Assembly (NCBI RefSeq): GCF_035319885.1
Contig: NZ_CP141285.1
Location: 1,178,001 to 1,242,000 of the forward strand
Length of the DNA stretch: 64,000 nucleotides
Direction of reading: 5' to 3'
Source: Altererythrobacter sp. H2
GTDB taxonomy: Bacteria > Pseudomonadota > Alphaproteobacteria > Sphingomonadales > Sphingomonadaceae
This document shows positions 45,521 to 53,950 of this stretch, piece by piece (positions within the stretch are counted from its first letter, which is position 1; each line of letters opens with the position of its first letter). A model generated the notes under the pieces. That model made no database searches. It saw only the letters and a list, made by a program, of their open reading frames with translations, and was not told the origin of the DNA. The position numbers and the translations under genes are program-made.

Positions 45521-46094
45521 CACCTATACCGCCCGGATGCGGAGCCGGTACGATGACGTCATTGTTCCGGCGATGACCGAAAAGTTCGGCTACAAGAACC
45601 GGCTTGAAGTCCCCAAGCTCGAGAAGATCACGCTCAACATGGGCGTGGGCGAAGCGAGCCAGGACAAGAAGAAGGTCCAGACCGCTGCCGAGGAAATGGC
45701 GCTGATCGCTGGCCAGAAGCCGGTCATCACGATTGCCAAGAAGTCGATCGCCCAGTTCAAGCTGCGCGAAGGCATGCCGATCGGATGCAAGGTTACTTTG
45801 CGCCGTGAACGCATGTATGAGTTCCTCGATCGTCTGGTGACGGTCGCGATGCCCCGCATTCGCGACTTCCGTGGCCTGAACCCGAAGAGCTTCGACGGCC
45901 GTGGCAACTATGCCATGGGCCTGAAGGAACAGATCGTCTTCCCCGAAATCTCCTACGACAGGATCGAGAAGATCCGGGGCATGGACATCATCGTAACCAC
46001 CACGGCGAAGACCGACGACGAAGCGCGCGAGTTGCTGCGCCTGTTCGGATTCCCGTTCCCGGCGGAAGCGTCGGAAGAGAAGGAGGCGGCGTGA
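45513..46094 (+). CDS. rplE: 50S ribosomal protein L5
   Basis: The 193-residue protein contains [108 protein letters not shown], the L5 signature. It binds 5S rRNA and contacts P-site tRNA. Confidence 0.99.
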   Translation: MADTYTARMRSRYDDVIVPAMTEKFGYKNRLEVPKLEKITLNMGVGEASQDKKKVQTAAEEMALIAGQKPVITIAKKSIAQFKLREGMPIGCKVTLRRERMYEFLDRLVTVAMPRIRDFRGLNPKSFDGRGNYAMGLKEQIVFPEISYDRIEKIRGMDIIVTTTAKTDDEARELLRLFGFPFPAEASEEKEAA

Positions 46095-46120
46095 GCCGCT
46101 AGCAGAGGAACTTAAGTCCA

Positions 46121-46426
46121 ATGGCGAAACTGAGTTCGATCAACAAGAATGAGCGTCGCAAGAAGCTCGTGAAGAAGTATGCCGCGAAATACGCGAGGCT
46201 GAAGGCTGTGGCTGATGATGAGTCGCTCGACGAAGGCGAACGCCTGGTCGCGCGTCTCAAGCTGGCGGAAATTCCCCGCAACGGCAATCCGACCCGCGTG
46301 CGCAACCGCTGCAACACCACCGGCCGCCCGCGCGGCTATTACCGCAAGTTCGGCCTTTGCCGCATTGAATTGCGCGACCTCGGCAACAAGGGCCTGATTC
46401 CCGGCCTGACCAAGTCGAGCTGGTGA
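46121..46426 (+). CDS. rpsN: 30S ribosomal protein S14
   Basis: The 101-residue S14 is the long, zinc-free form: [30 protein letters not shown]...[54 protein letters not shown], with no CxxC pairs. It assembles in the 30S head with S10 and S3. Confidence 0.99.
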   Translation: MAKLSSINKNERRKKLVKKYAAKYARLKAVADDESLDEGERLVARLKLAEIPRNGNPTRVRNRCNTTGRPRGYYRKFGLCRIELRDLGNKGLIPGLTKSSW

Positions 46427-46437
46427 GGATCTAGACG

Positions 46438-46833
46438 ATGGCATTGACCGATCCCCTGGGTGATATGCTCACCCGTATCCGCAACGGCCAGCGGGCGAAG
46501 AAGGACTCCGTCCTTTCGCCGGCCAGCAAACTGCGTGCAAACGTGCTCGAAGTGCTCCAGCGTGAAGGCTACATCCGTGGCTACAGCGAAGACGCTACCG
46601 GCAAGCACCCGGCGCTGCGGATTGAACTGAAGTATTTCGAGGGCGAGCCTGCAATCAAGCATGTCGCCCGCGTCTCCAAGCCTGGCCGCCGGGTCTATTC
46701 GGGTTCGAAAGAACTTCCGGTGATCCGTAACGGCCTGGGCATCACCATCGTCTCGACCCCGCGCGGGGTGCTCTCGGATGCCGAGGCCCGTGCGCAGAAC
46801 GTCGGTGGCGAAGTGCTGGCGGAGGTGTTCTGA
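46438..46833 (+). CDS. rpsH: 30S ribosomal protein S8
   Basis: The 131-residue protein contains [46 protein letters not shown] and the C-terminal [54 protein letters not shown]8 is the autogenous repressor of the spc operon in E. coli. It overlaps rplF by 1 nt. Confidence 0.99.
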   Translation: MALTDPLGDMLTRIRNGQRAKKDSVLSPASKLRANVLEVLQREGYIRGYSEDATGKHPALRIELKYFEGEPAIKHVARVSKPGRRVYSGSKELPVIRNGLGITIVSTPRGVLSDAEARAQNVGGEVLAEVF

Positions 46834-47366
46834 TGAGCCGCATTGGCAAAAGACCCGTTGCGATCCCGGGCGGTGTTACCGCCTCGATCGAAAACGGTAC
46901 GCTGAGCGTGAAGGGTGCCAAGGGCACGCTGACCCTCGGTCTGTCCGACCTGGTCGAGTACAAGCTGGAAGACGGCCAGATTTCGATCACACCGGCGAAC
47001 GACACCAAGGCTGCCCGCAGCCATTGGGGTATGCAGCGCACCATGGTCGCTAACCTGGTCGAAGGCGTCACTGACGGTTTCACCAAGGTGCTGGTGATCA
47101 AGGGTGTGGGTTACCGTGCAAGCTCGCAGGGCAAGACCCTGAAGCTGCAGCTCGGTTATTCGCATGATGTCGACCTCGATGTGCCGGAAGGCCTCGAAGT
47201 GAAGACTCCGGACCAGACCACCGTGGAGATTTCCGGCATCGACAAGCAGGCCGTTGGCCAGTTTGCCGCCGAAATCCGCCGCTGGCGCAAGCCTGAGCCC
47301 TACAAGGGCAAGGGCATTGCCTATCGCGGCGAGTACATCTTCCGCAAGGAAGGGAAGAAGAAGTAA
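46833..47366 (+). CDS. rplF: 50S ribosomal protein L6
   Basis: The 177-residue protein contains [72 protein letters not shown] and the C-terminal [30 protein letters not shown], the L6 signature near the GTPase-associated centre. rplR starts 1 nt later. Confidence 0.99.
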   Translation: MSRIGKRPVAIPGGVTASIENGTLSVKGAKGTLTLGLSDLVEYKLEDGQISITPANDTKAARSHWGMQRTMVANLVEGVTDGFTKVLVIKGVGYRASSQGKTLKLQLGYSHDVDLDVPEGLEVKTPDQTTVEISGIDKQAVGQFAAEIRRWRKPEPYKGKGIAYRGEYIFRKEGKKK

Positions 47367-47367
47367 G

Positions 47368-47712
47368 ATGGCAAAGCTTTCCCTCTTCGAACGTCGCCGT
47401 CGCCGCGTGCGCACGGCACTCCGCAACCGGGCCGGTGGTCGGCCGCGCCTGTCGGTGCATCGCACCGGCAAGCACATCTACGCGCAGGTCATCGATGACG
47501 CTGCCGGCAAGACGCTGGCCGCTGCTTCGACCCTTGGCGCCGCGAGCTCGGGCGCGAACGTTGCTGCTGCCGCACAGGTGGGCAGGGACATCGCGGCTGC
47601 TGCAAAGCAGGCCGGCGTCACTACCGTCGTGTTCGATCGCGGCGGCTTCCTGTTCCATGGCCGCGTCAAGGCGCTGGCCGACGCCGCCCGCGAAGGCGGG
47701 CTGGAGTTCTGA
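47368..47712 (+). CDS. rplR: 50S ribosomal protein L18
   Basis: The 114-residue protein contains [44 protein letters not shown] and [32 protein letters not shown], the L18 pattern. It binds 5S rRNA with L5. Its stop overlaps the rpsE start by 1 nt. Confidence 0.98.
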   Translation: MAKLSLFERRRRRVRTALRNRAGGRPRLSVHRTGKHIYAQVIDDAAGKTLAAASTLGAASSGANVAAAAQVGRDIAAAAKQAGVTTVVFDRGGFLFHGRVKALADAAREGGLEF

Positions 47713-48506
47713 TGATGGCTGACGAAAACAACACCGAAAACACCGCCGGTCAGGCGCCCGTGGTCGATAACGCCGGTGAGACGCCGGTGGCCAATCTTGC
47801 TCCCAGCGAGGCTGGCGAAAGCCAGTCGCCTGCCGGTGGCGATCCGTCGGAACCCCGCCGTGGCCGTGGCCGTGGCGGCGGTGGCGGCGATAACCGTGGT
47901 GGTGGTGGTGACCGCGGCCGTGGTCGTGGTGGTCGCCGTGATGACCGCCGTGGTGGTCGTGAGGAAGAAGACGACGGCATCATTGAGAAGCTGGTCCACA
48001 TCAACCGCGTCTCCAAGACGGTCAAGGGCGGCAAGCGCTTCGGTTTTGCGGCGCTGGTCGTGGTTGGCGACGGGTCGGGTCGGGTCGGTTTCGGCCACGG
48101 CAAGGCACGCGAAGTGCCTGAAGCGATCACCAAGGCAACCGCTGCGGCCCGCAAGAAGATGATCCGCGTTCCGCTCAAGGAAGGCCGCACGCTTCACCAT
48201 GACGGCAACGGCCGCTTTGGTGCAGGCAAGGTGACCGTGCGTTCGGCTCCTCCGGGTACCGGCATCATCGCCGGTGGTCCGATGCGCGCCGTGTTCGAGA
48301 GCCTGGGCGTGGCAGACGTGGTGACCAAGTCGGTCGGCACCAGCAACCCCTACAACATGATCCGCGCCACCTTCGACGCGCTCGTCAACCAGACTTCGCC
48401 GAAGTCGGTTGCGCAGCGTCGCGGCAAGAAGATCGCGGACCTGCTCGGTCGCGGTGGCGCCAGTGCAGCCGAGGCGGAAGCTGACGCTGCCGCCCTGGTG
48501 GAGTAA
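47712..48506 (+). CDS. rpsE: 30S ribosomal protein S5 with RG-rich N-terminal extension
   Basis: The 264-residue protein has a normal S5 core from about residue 90 ([93 protein letters not shown]). It is preceded by a ~88-residue extension: an acidic/neutral part (1-48), an Arg/Gly-rich stretch (about 49-83, [20 protein letters not shown]) and an acidic hinge (EEEDDG). S5 shapes the mRNA entry channel; the disordered RGG-like tail probably binds RNA. Start 47712 or 47715 (ATGATG). Confidence 0.97.
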   Translation: MMADENNTENTAGQAPVVDNAGETPVANLAPSEAGESQSPAGGDPSEPRRGRGRGGGGGDNRGGGGDRGRGRGGRRDDRRGGREEEDDGIIEKLVHINRVSKTVKGGKRFGFAALVVVGDGSGRVGFGHGKAREVPEAITKATAAARKKMIRVPLKEGRTLHHDGNGRFGAGKVTVRSAPPGTGIIAGGPMRAVFESLGVADVVTKSVGTSNPYNMIRATFDALVNQTSPKSVAQRRGKKIADLLGRGGASAAEAEADAAALVE

Positions 48507-48508
48507 GC

Positions 48509-48697
48509 ATGATGGCTGACAGCAAGACCATTACGATCAAGCAGATCGGTTCGCCGATCCGCCGCCCGGCCGTCCAACGCCAGATCCTGATCGGGCTCGG
48601 CCTGAACAAGATGCATAAGGTGGTGGTCCGCCAGGACACCCCCGAGGTCCGCGGCGCCATTGCCAAGGTCCCGCACCTGGTCCAGGTGATCGACTGA
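48509..48697 (+). CDS. rpmD: 50S ribosomal protein L30
   Basis: The 62-residue protein contains [55 protein letters not shown], the bacterial L30 pattern. It starts with ATGATG; the second ATG (48512) is equally possible, with GGAG 5-8 nt upstream. Confidence 0.97.
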   Translation: MMADSKTITIKQIGSPIRRPAVQRQILIGLGLNKMHKVVVRQDTPEVRGAIAKVPHLVQVID

Positions 48698-48706
48698 CAA
48701 TCAAGC

Positions 48707-48728
48707 GCTCCCCCGGTTTCGGGGGAGC
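48707..48728 (+). terminator. Intra-operon hairpin between rpmD and rplO
   Basis: Perfect 9-bp arms GCTCCCCCG/CGGGGGAGC enclose a GTTT loop. There is only a short T-run (TTT after ACC), so it may attenuate or mark a processing site rather than fully terminate. Confidence 0.45.
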
Positions 48729-48766
48729 ACCTTTCCAGCGCGAATTAAAGCGAAAGCGAGTGCGAC

Positions 48767-49303
48767 ATGAAACTGACTGACCTCCGCGACAATCCCGGTG
48801 CCCGCAAGACCAGCGTTCGCGTTGGCCGTGGTATCGGCTCGGGCAAGGGCAAGACCGCAGGCCGCGGCCAGAAGGGCCAGAAGGCGCGTTCCGGCGTGGC
48901 CGTCAACGGCTTCGAGGGCGGCCAGATGCCGCTCCACATGCGCCTGCCGAAGCGCGGCTTCAACAACCCGTTTGGTAAGGATTATGCCGAAGTGAACCTG
49001 GGCATGGTCCAGAAGTTCATCGAAGCGGGCAAGCTCGACGGCACTGCTGTGGTCGACCATGCGGCGCTCAAGGCCGCTGGCCTGGCCCGTGGTGGCAAGG
49101 ATGGCGTGCGCCTGCTCGCCAAGGGTGATCTGACTGACAAGGTCAAGTTCCTCGTTGCCGGTGCCTCGAAGGGCGCAGTGGCCGCTGTTGAGAAGGCTGG
49201 CGGTTCGGTCGAAGTGATCGAGCTTGGCGCGCCTGAGCACGAAAAGAAAGCGGCTCGCCGCGAGGCCAATCGCGAGGCCAGCAAGGCCAAGAAGGCCGGC
49301 TAA
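48767..49303 (+). CDS. rplO: 50S ribosomal protein L15
   Basis: The 178-residue protein contains [67 protein letters not shown], the L15 signature, and a C-terminal globular part. It has a Lys/Ala/Arg-rich C-terminal tail ([20 protein letters not shown]) longer than in E. coli. Confidence 0.98.
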   Translation: MKLTDLRDNPGARKTSVRVGRGIGSGKGKTAGRGQKGQKARSGVAVNGFEGGQMPLHMRLPKRGFNNPFGKDYAEVNLGMVQKFIEAGKLDGTAVVDHAALKAAGLARGGKDGVRLLAKGDLTDKVKFLVAGASKGAVAAVEKAGGSVEVIELGAPEHEKKAARREANREASKAKKAG

Positions 49304-49320
49304 TCGGGAAAAACGGGTAA

Positions 49321-49345
49321 CGGGGGTTCGACAATCGGACCCCCG
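49321..49345 (+). terminator. Hairpin between rplO and secY
   Basis: Arms CGGGGGT/ACCCCCG (7 bp) with an 11-nt loop are followed by GCTCCCTATTT. It is a weak terminator or processing hairpin within the spc operon. Confidence 0.4.
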
Positions 49346-49420
49346 CTCCCTATTTAGCCTTCCTGAGCCGGGAGGGGTTCCCTGATCTCCGGCGCCAAAA
49401 CCAGGATCGAAGATAGTCCG

Positions 49421-50785
49421 ATGGCATCACGCGCCGATAACGTTGCGAGCAATCTGAGCCTCGCCAACTTCTCCAAAGCCACCGAGTTGAAGAACCGGAT
49501 CTGGTTCACCATCGGTGCGCTGATCGTTTTCCGCTTCCTCAGTTTCATTCCGCTCCCCGGGGTCAACCCGCTGGTGCTGGAAACGCTGTATGACCAGGCG
49601 CGCGGCGGCATCCTCGACATGTTCAACATGTTCTCGGGCGGCAGCCTTGAGCGGATGAGTCTCATCGCGCTCGGCGTCATGCCTTACATTACTGCCTCGA
49701 TCGTGGTGCAGATGGCGGCCGCGCTCCATCCCACGCTGGCGGCGCTCAAGAAAGAGGGCGCAACCGGGCGGCAGAAGCTCAACCAGTACACCCGCTATGG
49801 CACGGTTTTCCTGTGCGTGATCCAGGGCTGGTTCCTCGCTGCGGGCCTTGAGGCCTATGGCGCGCAGAGCGGGCTTCAGGCCGTGGTCCAGCCGGGCTAC
49901 ATGTTCCGTGTTGGCGCGGTGATCAGCCTGGTTGGTGGCACCATGTTCCTCCTTTGGCTGGGTGAGCAGATCACCAGCCGGGGGATCGGCAACGGTGTTT
50001 CGCTGATCATCATGGCGGGTATTGTCGCCCAGTTCCCGAGCTTTACCGGCAACATGTTCAGCGGTTACAGCGAAGGCTCGATCGGGACCCCGATCGTGAT
50101 CGGCTTCATCGCCATGATCGTGATCCTGATCCTGGTGATCAGCTATTTCGAGCGTGCCCAGCGGCGCTTGCTGATCCAGTATCCGAAGCGCGCGACGCAA
50201 AAGGGCATGATGCAGGCTGACCGCAGCCATCTGCCGCTCAAGCTCAACACGGCTGGCGTGATCCCGCCGATCTTCGCCAGTTCGCTGCTCCTGCTGCCTC
50301 TGACCATCAGTCAGTTTGCCGGCAATACGGTCAACACGGACTCGACCTTCGGCGGCGCGATCGTCTGGCTGAACCAGTACCTCGCCCATGGCCAGCCGAT
50401 CTATATGACGCTCTATGCCATCGGCATCATCTTCTTCTGCTTCTTCTACACGGCCGTGGTATTCAACCCGGAAGAAACGGCGGAGAACCTGAAGAAGAAC
50501 GGCGGGTTCATCCCCGGCATCCGTCCGGGCAAACGCACTTCCGATTATCTCGATTACGTTCTGACCCGCATCACCGTGATTGGTGCCATCTATCTGACGC
50601 TTGTCTGCGTGGTGCCGGAATACATGATCGCCCAGACCGGCATTCCGTTGTTCCTTGGCGGCACCAGCCTGCTGATCGTGGTCAACGTTACGGTCGACAC
50701 CATCAGCCAGATCCAGTCACACATGCTGGCACACCAGTACGGCGACCTGATCAAGAAGGCGAAGCTCAAGGGGCGGATGCGCTAG
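49421..50785 (+). CDS. secY: Preprotein translocase subunit SecY
   Basis: The 454-residue membrane protein has about ten hydrophobic helices and SecY hallmarks: ELKNRIWFTIGALIVFRFLSFIPLPGVNP, ALGVMPYITASIVVQMAAALHPTL, QLVG-like TMFLLWLGEQITSRGIGNGVSLIIMAGIVAQFP, NTAGVIPPIFASSLLLLP, and the C-terminal PGIRPGKRTSDYLDYVLTRIT. It forms the protein-conducting channel with SecE and SecG. Confidence 0.99.
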   Translation: MASRADNVASNLSLANFSKATELKNRIWFTIGALIVFRFLSFIPLPGVNPLVLETLYDQARGGILDMFNMFSGGSLERMSLIALGVMPYITASIVVQMAAALHPTLAALKKEGATGRQKLNQYTRYGTVFLCVIQGWFLAAGLEAYGAQSGLQAVVQPGYMFRVGAVISLVGGTMFLLWLGEQITSRGIGNGVSLIIMAGIVAQFPSFTGNMFSGYSEGSIGTPIVIGFIAMIVILILVISYFERAQRRLLIQYPKRATQKGMMQADRSHLPLKLNTAGVIPPIFASSLLLLPLTISQFAGNTVNTDSTFGGAIVWLNQYLAHGQPIYMTLYAIGIIFFCFFYTAVVFNPEETAENLKKNGGFIPGIRPGKRTSDYLDYVLTRITVIGAIYLTLVCVVPEYMIAQTGIPLFLGGTSLLIVVNVTVDTISQIQSHMLAHQYGDLIKKAKLKGRMR

Positions 50786-50828
50786 TCCGGTCATCCGGGC
50801 AGACGCCGCGTTCACGGGGGACACTGCG

Positions 50829-51473
50829 ATGAACATCATTCTGTTGGGCCCTCCGGGTGCAGGCAAGGGCACGCAGTCAGCGATGCTGGTCGAGGAGCGC
50901 GGCATGCGCCAGCTTTCCACCGGCGATATGCTGCGCGCTGCGGTCAAGGCAGAGACCGAGGTTGGCCTCCGGGCCAAGGCCGTGATGGAGCGCGGCGAAC
51001 TGGTGTCAGACGAGATCGTCTCCGCCCTGATTGACGCCGAACTGGCCGCCATGGGTCCGGAAACCGGCGCGATCTTTGACGGTTACCCGCGGACCGAGGC
51101 GCAGGCCCGCGCGCTTGACGAAATCCTCGCCAGTCACGACCGCCAGCTCGACTTCGTGATCGAGCTGGAAGTGGACGAGGATGCCCTGGTTGACCGGATC
51201 ACTGGCCGTTTCACCTGCGCCCGCTGCGGCGAGGGTTACCATGACCGCTACAAGCTGCCGCGTCAGGAAGGCACCTGCGACAAGTGCGGCAGCCACGAAT
51301 TCAAGCGCCGTCCGGACGATAACGAAGAAACCGTCCGCACCCGCATGGCCGAATACCGCGCCAAGACCGCGCCCATCCTGCCGCTTTATGACGCCCGCGG
51401 AATTGTTCGGCGGGTGGATGGCATGGCAGCCATCGATGCGGTGAAGCAGGGCGTCGATGCCATCCTCGATTGA
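50829..51473 (+). CDS. adk: Adenylate kinase, zinc-LID form
   Basis: The 214-residue enzyme interconverts ATP+AMP and 2 ADP. It has the P-loop ILLGPPGAGKGTQS, the NMP-binding part (STGDMLRAAVKAETEVGLRAK...GELVSDEIV), FDGYPRTEAQA, and a LID domain with four cysteines (CARC...CDKC near residues 129-153), the zinc-binding form. It follows secY, the usual position in the spc operon. Confidence 0.98.
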   Translation: MNIILLGPPGAGKGTQSAMLVEERGMRQLSTGDMLRAAVKAETEVGLRAKAVMERGELVSDEIVSALIDAELAAMGPETGAIFDGYPRTEAQARALDEILASHDRQLDFVIELEVDEDALVDRITGRFTCARCGEGYHDRYKLPRQEGTCDKCGSHEFKRRPDDNEETVRTRMAEYRAKTAPILPLYDARGIVRRVDGMAAIDAVKQGVDAILD

Positions 51474-51534
51474 GTGTCGCTAGCGACAGCTCTCTGACGC
51501 TTGCTGCCCGGGCGGCAGGCGTTACAAGGGCGGC

Positions 51535-52281
51535 ATGACCTTCCGCACTCTGCTGGCCACCTGCGCCGCGCTCGTCCTGTCCGTTCCCGCCATGGCTGAA
51601 GTGGTCCAGCAGGCACCCGATGGCTTCACCACGCGTGACAGCGTGGTGGTGAAGGGTACCCCTTTCGATGTGTGGCAGACGCTGATTGCCCCCGCCGGGT
51701 GGTGGAACAAGGCGCACACCTGGTCCGGCAACCCGGAAAACCTCTACATCAGCGCGCAGGCTAATGGATGTTTCTGTGAACTCCTTCCGCCGCCAGAGGG
51801 CGCGCCGGAAACCATTCGGCGGGGCAGCGCCCAGCACATGACCGTGGTCCAGGCGGACCCTGGCAGGGTCTTGCGGATGCGCGGCGGGTTGGGGCCCCTC
51901 CAGAGCGAGCCCGCCGAGGGCGTGCTGACCATCGCGTTGGCCCCTGCGGAGGGCGGCACACGGATCGTGTGGGAATACGTCGTCGGCGGTGCGATGCGTT
52001 ACGAAGTGCCGGTTATTGCCAAGGCAGTCGACGGTGTCATGAGCGAGCAGCTGCGCGGCCTAGCGAAGGCGCTTGGGGCAGTCGAGGTCCAAGGCAAGAC
52101 CGAGGGCGAGAACGAGAACGAGAAGGAGAACCCGGGCGAAGCTGAGGGAGGGCCGGCCGGGAAGTCAGAGGCCAAGCCTTCCACCACAGCCAAACCGGCG
52201 CCACCGGCTGAAGGCAAGGATGCCAAATCTCCGAAACCCAAGGTGGAAGACGCCTTCGAGGATCTGGCCGGCGAGGAATGA
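51535..52281 (+). CDS. Exported SRPBCC (START-like) protein
   Basis: The 248-residue protein has a signal peptide (LLATCAALVLSVPAMA), then a START/Bet v1-like domain: DSVVVKGTPFDVWQTLIAPAGWWNKAHTWSG, CFCELLPPPEG, MTVVQADPGRVLRMRGGLGPLQSEPAEGVLTIAL, and GGTRIVWEYVVGGAM. The last ~60 residues are low-complexity (ENENEKENPGEAEGG, then KPAPPAEGKDAKSPKP). The ligand is unknown. It occupies the place after adk where rpsM is found in many alphaproteobacteria. Confidence 0.8.
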   Translation: MTFRTLLATCAALVLSVPAMAEVVQQAPDGFTTRDSVVVKGTPFDVWQTLIAPAGWWNKAHTWSGNPENLYISAQANGCFCELLPPPEGAPETIRRGSAQHMTVVQADPGRVLRMRGGLGPLQSEPAEGVLTIALAPAEGGTRIVWEYVVGGAMRYEVPVIAKAVDGVMSEQLRGLAKALGAVEVQGKTEGENENEKENPGEAEGGPAGKSEAKPSTTAKPAPPAEGKDAKSPKPKVEDAFEDLAGEE

Positions 52282-52479
52282 GCGCCGGCATTCGCAGCCA
52301 TGCCACCACCCGATATGACGCCGGTCGATGCAACACTGATCAAGGATTCGCGCCAGACGCTGCCGCTTGAAAGCGGGGCCTGACACCACCCCCACGGCTA
52401 CCACTGTGCTTTCATGAGATGCCCTTGGGGCCCGGCCGCATCAGGGGGCAATGGGAATATCCACCAAGCCATTGAAAAG
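52282..52479. other. Short spacer before the integrative element
   Basis: I see no gene, tRNA or repeat in this ~200-bp stretch between the SRPBCC gene and the left att core. Together with the element's left end (52527-52732) it makes a gene-free stretch of about 450 bp. Confidence 0.5.
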
Positions 52480-52526
52480 GTGGTGAGCCCGACAGGATTC
52501 GAACCTGTGACCCGCTGATTAAAAGT
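52480..52526 (-). mobile_element. Left attachment site (duplicated 3' half of tRNA-Lys)
   Basis: These 47 bp are identical to 55952-55998, the part of tRNA-Lys from the anticodon region to the CCA end. The 5' half of the tRNA is missing here, so this is an att core left by site-specific integration, not a functional tRNA gene. Confidence 0.9.
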
Positions 52527-52656
52527 TTAACGCATGGCATGTGCGTGCACTTACTTCAAATTGCGCTGATGCCCTCTAAGTGACTGTATCAAAATCGATA
52601 ACGTTCTACGCACTCTACTGCTGGATCCTCGAAAGTACGTCGCTGTTCGTTCTGGC

Positions 52657-52675
52657 GTGGTTGCTATGTGGTTGC
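52657..52675 (+). repeat. Arm-type integrase site, left copy
   Basis: GTGGTTGCTATGTGGTTGC is internally repeated (TGGTTGC twice) and matches 55887-55905 with one mismatch. It lies 58 bp before the integrase start. Confidence 0.55.
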
Positions 52676-52685
52676 CAAGCTTATT

Positions 52686-52705
52686 GCCGGATCAGCTGAT
52701 CCGGC
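52686..52705. promoter_or_regulatory. 20-bp perfect palindrome upstream of integrase
   Basis: GCCGGATCAGCTGATCCGGC is fully self-complementary and ends 27 bp before the integrase ATG, a suitable position for an operator controlling int. Confidence 0.5.
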
Positions 52706-52732
52706 ATAGTATGGCAGCTCGGAGACTGGGGC

Positions 52733-53908
52733 ATGCCGCGCATTACAAAATCCTTTGTCGAATCCTTACCTTTGCCCAAAGGCGCTCCGATCTTCGCCTG
52801 GGACGACCGGGTATCGGGGTTCGGTGTGAAGGTCTTACCCAGCGGTAAGCGCAAGTACATTCTCAAATACCGGACTCAGGGAGGACGTGCTGGAAGGCAG
52901 CGTTGGCTTGGTCTGGGACTGCATGGTTCGGTCACAGCAGATCAGGCCAGAGCACTGGCACAGCGTGCTCTTGCGTCAATTGCAGAAGGAGGTGATCCTC
53001 AAGCGGGTCGCAGGGAAGCGGCGACTCTTCCCACACTCGCTGACGTATGGCAGCGATATGAGCGGGACCATTTGGGACTCCGGAAAGCATCCACACAGCG
53101 CAACTACAGAGCGATCTGGGATGACCGCCTCGGGCCCGCATTTGGCAAACACGCGGTTCGAGAGATTGGCCGTGGGGCTATTGATGCCTTCCATAAGAAA
53201 CTGTCGGCCACTCCTTATCAGGCCAATCGTACCCTTGCGCTGTTATCGAAGCTGATGAATCTGGCGGGTGCCTGGGAGTGGCGAGAGGGTACCAACCCCT
53301 GTCGGCACATCAGTAAATTTCAGGAACGTCCGCGGCAGCGGTTTCTCAGTGTGGACGAGATAAGCTCGGTGCAGGAAGCAACCGCCAAGCTGCTGATCCA
53401 AGGTAAAATCACTGTCCATGCGGCAAGTATCCTTGAGCTCCTTCTGCTAACTGGCGCTAGGTCGGGTGAATTGACCGGCGCACAGTGGGATTGGGTCGAC
53501 TGGGATCGGCAAATAATCTCGTTGCCCGACAGCAAAACCGGAGCAAAGACAATCTACCTTTCGAAGGCGGCTATGGGAGTCCTCCGTGAGCAGCATGCTC
53601 GGTCGCATTTTCAGCCATATATCTTTCCCGGGCGGTTGGCTGGTAAGCACATCCACAATCTTCGCAAGCCATGGGCACTGATCTGTAAAGAGGCCGGCTT
53701 GGATGGTGTCCGTGTGCATGATCTACGGCATACCTCGGCAAGCCTGGCGCTTGGATCAGGTGTCAGCCTAGCCATCGTGGGGCGCCTGCTCGGGCATACC
53801 CAGGCCCAAACTACCTTGCGCTATGCGCACCTAGATGCGGATCCCGCGCTCCAGGCTGCTGATGCTATTGGTCAGATTGTTCAGCGAGGTCGCGCGTCAA
53901 ATAGGTAA
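52733..53908 (+). CDS. int: Tyrosine recombinase (phage-type integrase)
   Basis: The 391-residue protein has an N-terminal DUF4102/arm-binding domain (around 1-100: FAWDDRVSGFGVKVLPSGKRKYILKYRTQGG), a core-binding SAM-like domain (around 100-190), and a catalytic domain with Arg 243 (LLTGARSGEL), Lys 268, His 329-x2-Arg 332 (VHDLRHTSAS), His 355 (LLGHTQAQTT) and nucleophile Tyr 364 (LRYAHLD). All catalytic residues are present. It lies 206 bp from the left att core and presumably integrated the element into tRNA-Lys. Confidence 0.95.
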   Translation: MPRITKSFVESLPLPKGAPIFAWDDRVSGFGVKVLPSGKRKYILKYRTQGGRAGRQRWLGLGLHGSVTADQARALAQRALASIAEGGDPQAGRREAATLPTLADVWQRYERDHLGLRKASTQRNYRAIWDDRLGPAFGKHAVREIGRGAIDAFHKKLSATPYQANRTLALLSKLMNLAGAWEWREGTNPCRHISKFQERPRQRFLSVDEISSVQEATAKLLIQGKITVHAASILELLLLTGARSGELTGAQWDWVDWDRQIISLPDSKTGAKTIYLSKAAMGVLREQHARSHFQPYIFPGRLAGKHIHNLRKPWALICKEAGLDGVRVHDLRHTSASLALGSGVSLAIVGRLLGHTQAQTTLRYAHLDADPALQAADAIGQIVQRGRASNR

Positions 53909-53950
53909 ACTGAGGGCGCCAGGGTTTTAGTACAGGGGAAGGATCGACGG

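Noticed and set aside
47850-47970. Repetitive DNA in rpsE as a CRISPR or tandem repeat locus
   Set aside because: The GGTGGTGGT/CGTGGT repeats are codons for an Arg/Gly-rich tail in frame with S5. There are no spacer-like units.
51475-51488. TGTCGCTAGCGACA palindrome after adk
   Set aside because: It is only 14 bp with no T-run and no nearby promoter logic, so it is too weak to call an operator or terminator.
52480-52526. A second tRNA-Lys gene
   Set aside because: Only the part from the anticodon to the CCA end is present. The 5' half is replaced by unrelated sequence, so it is an att remnant.
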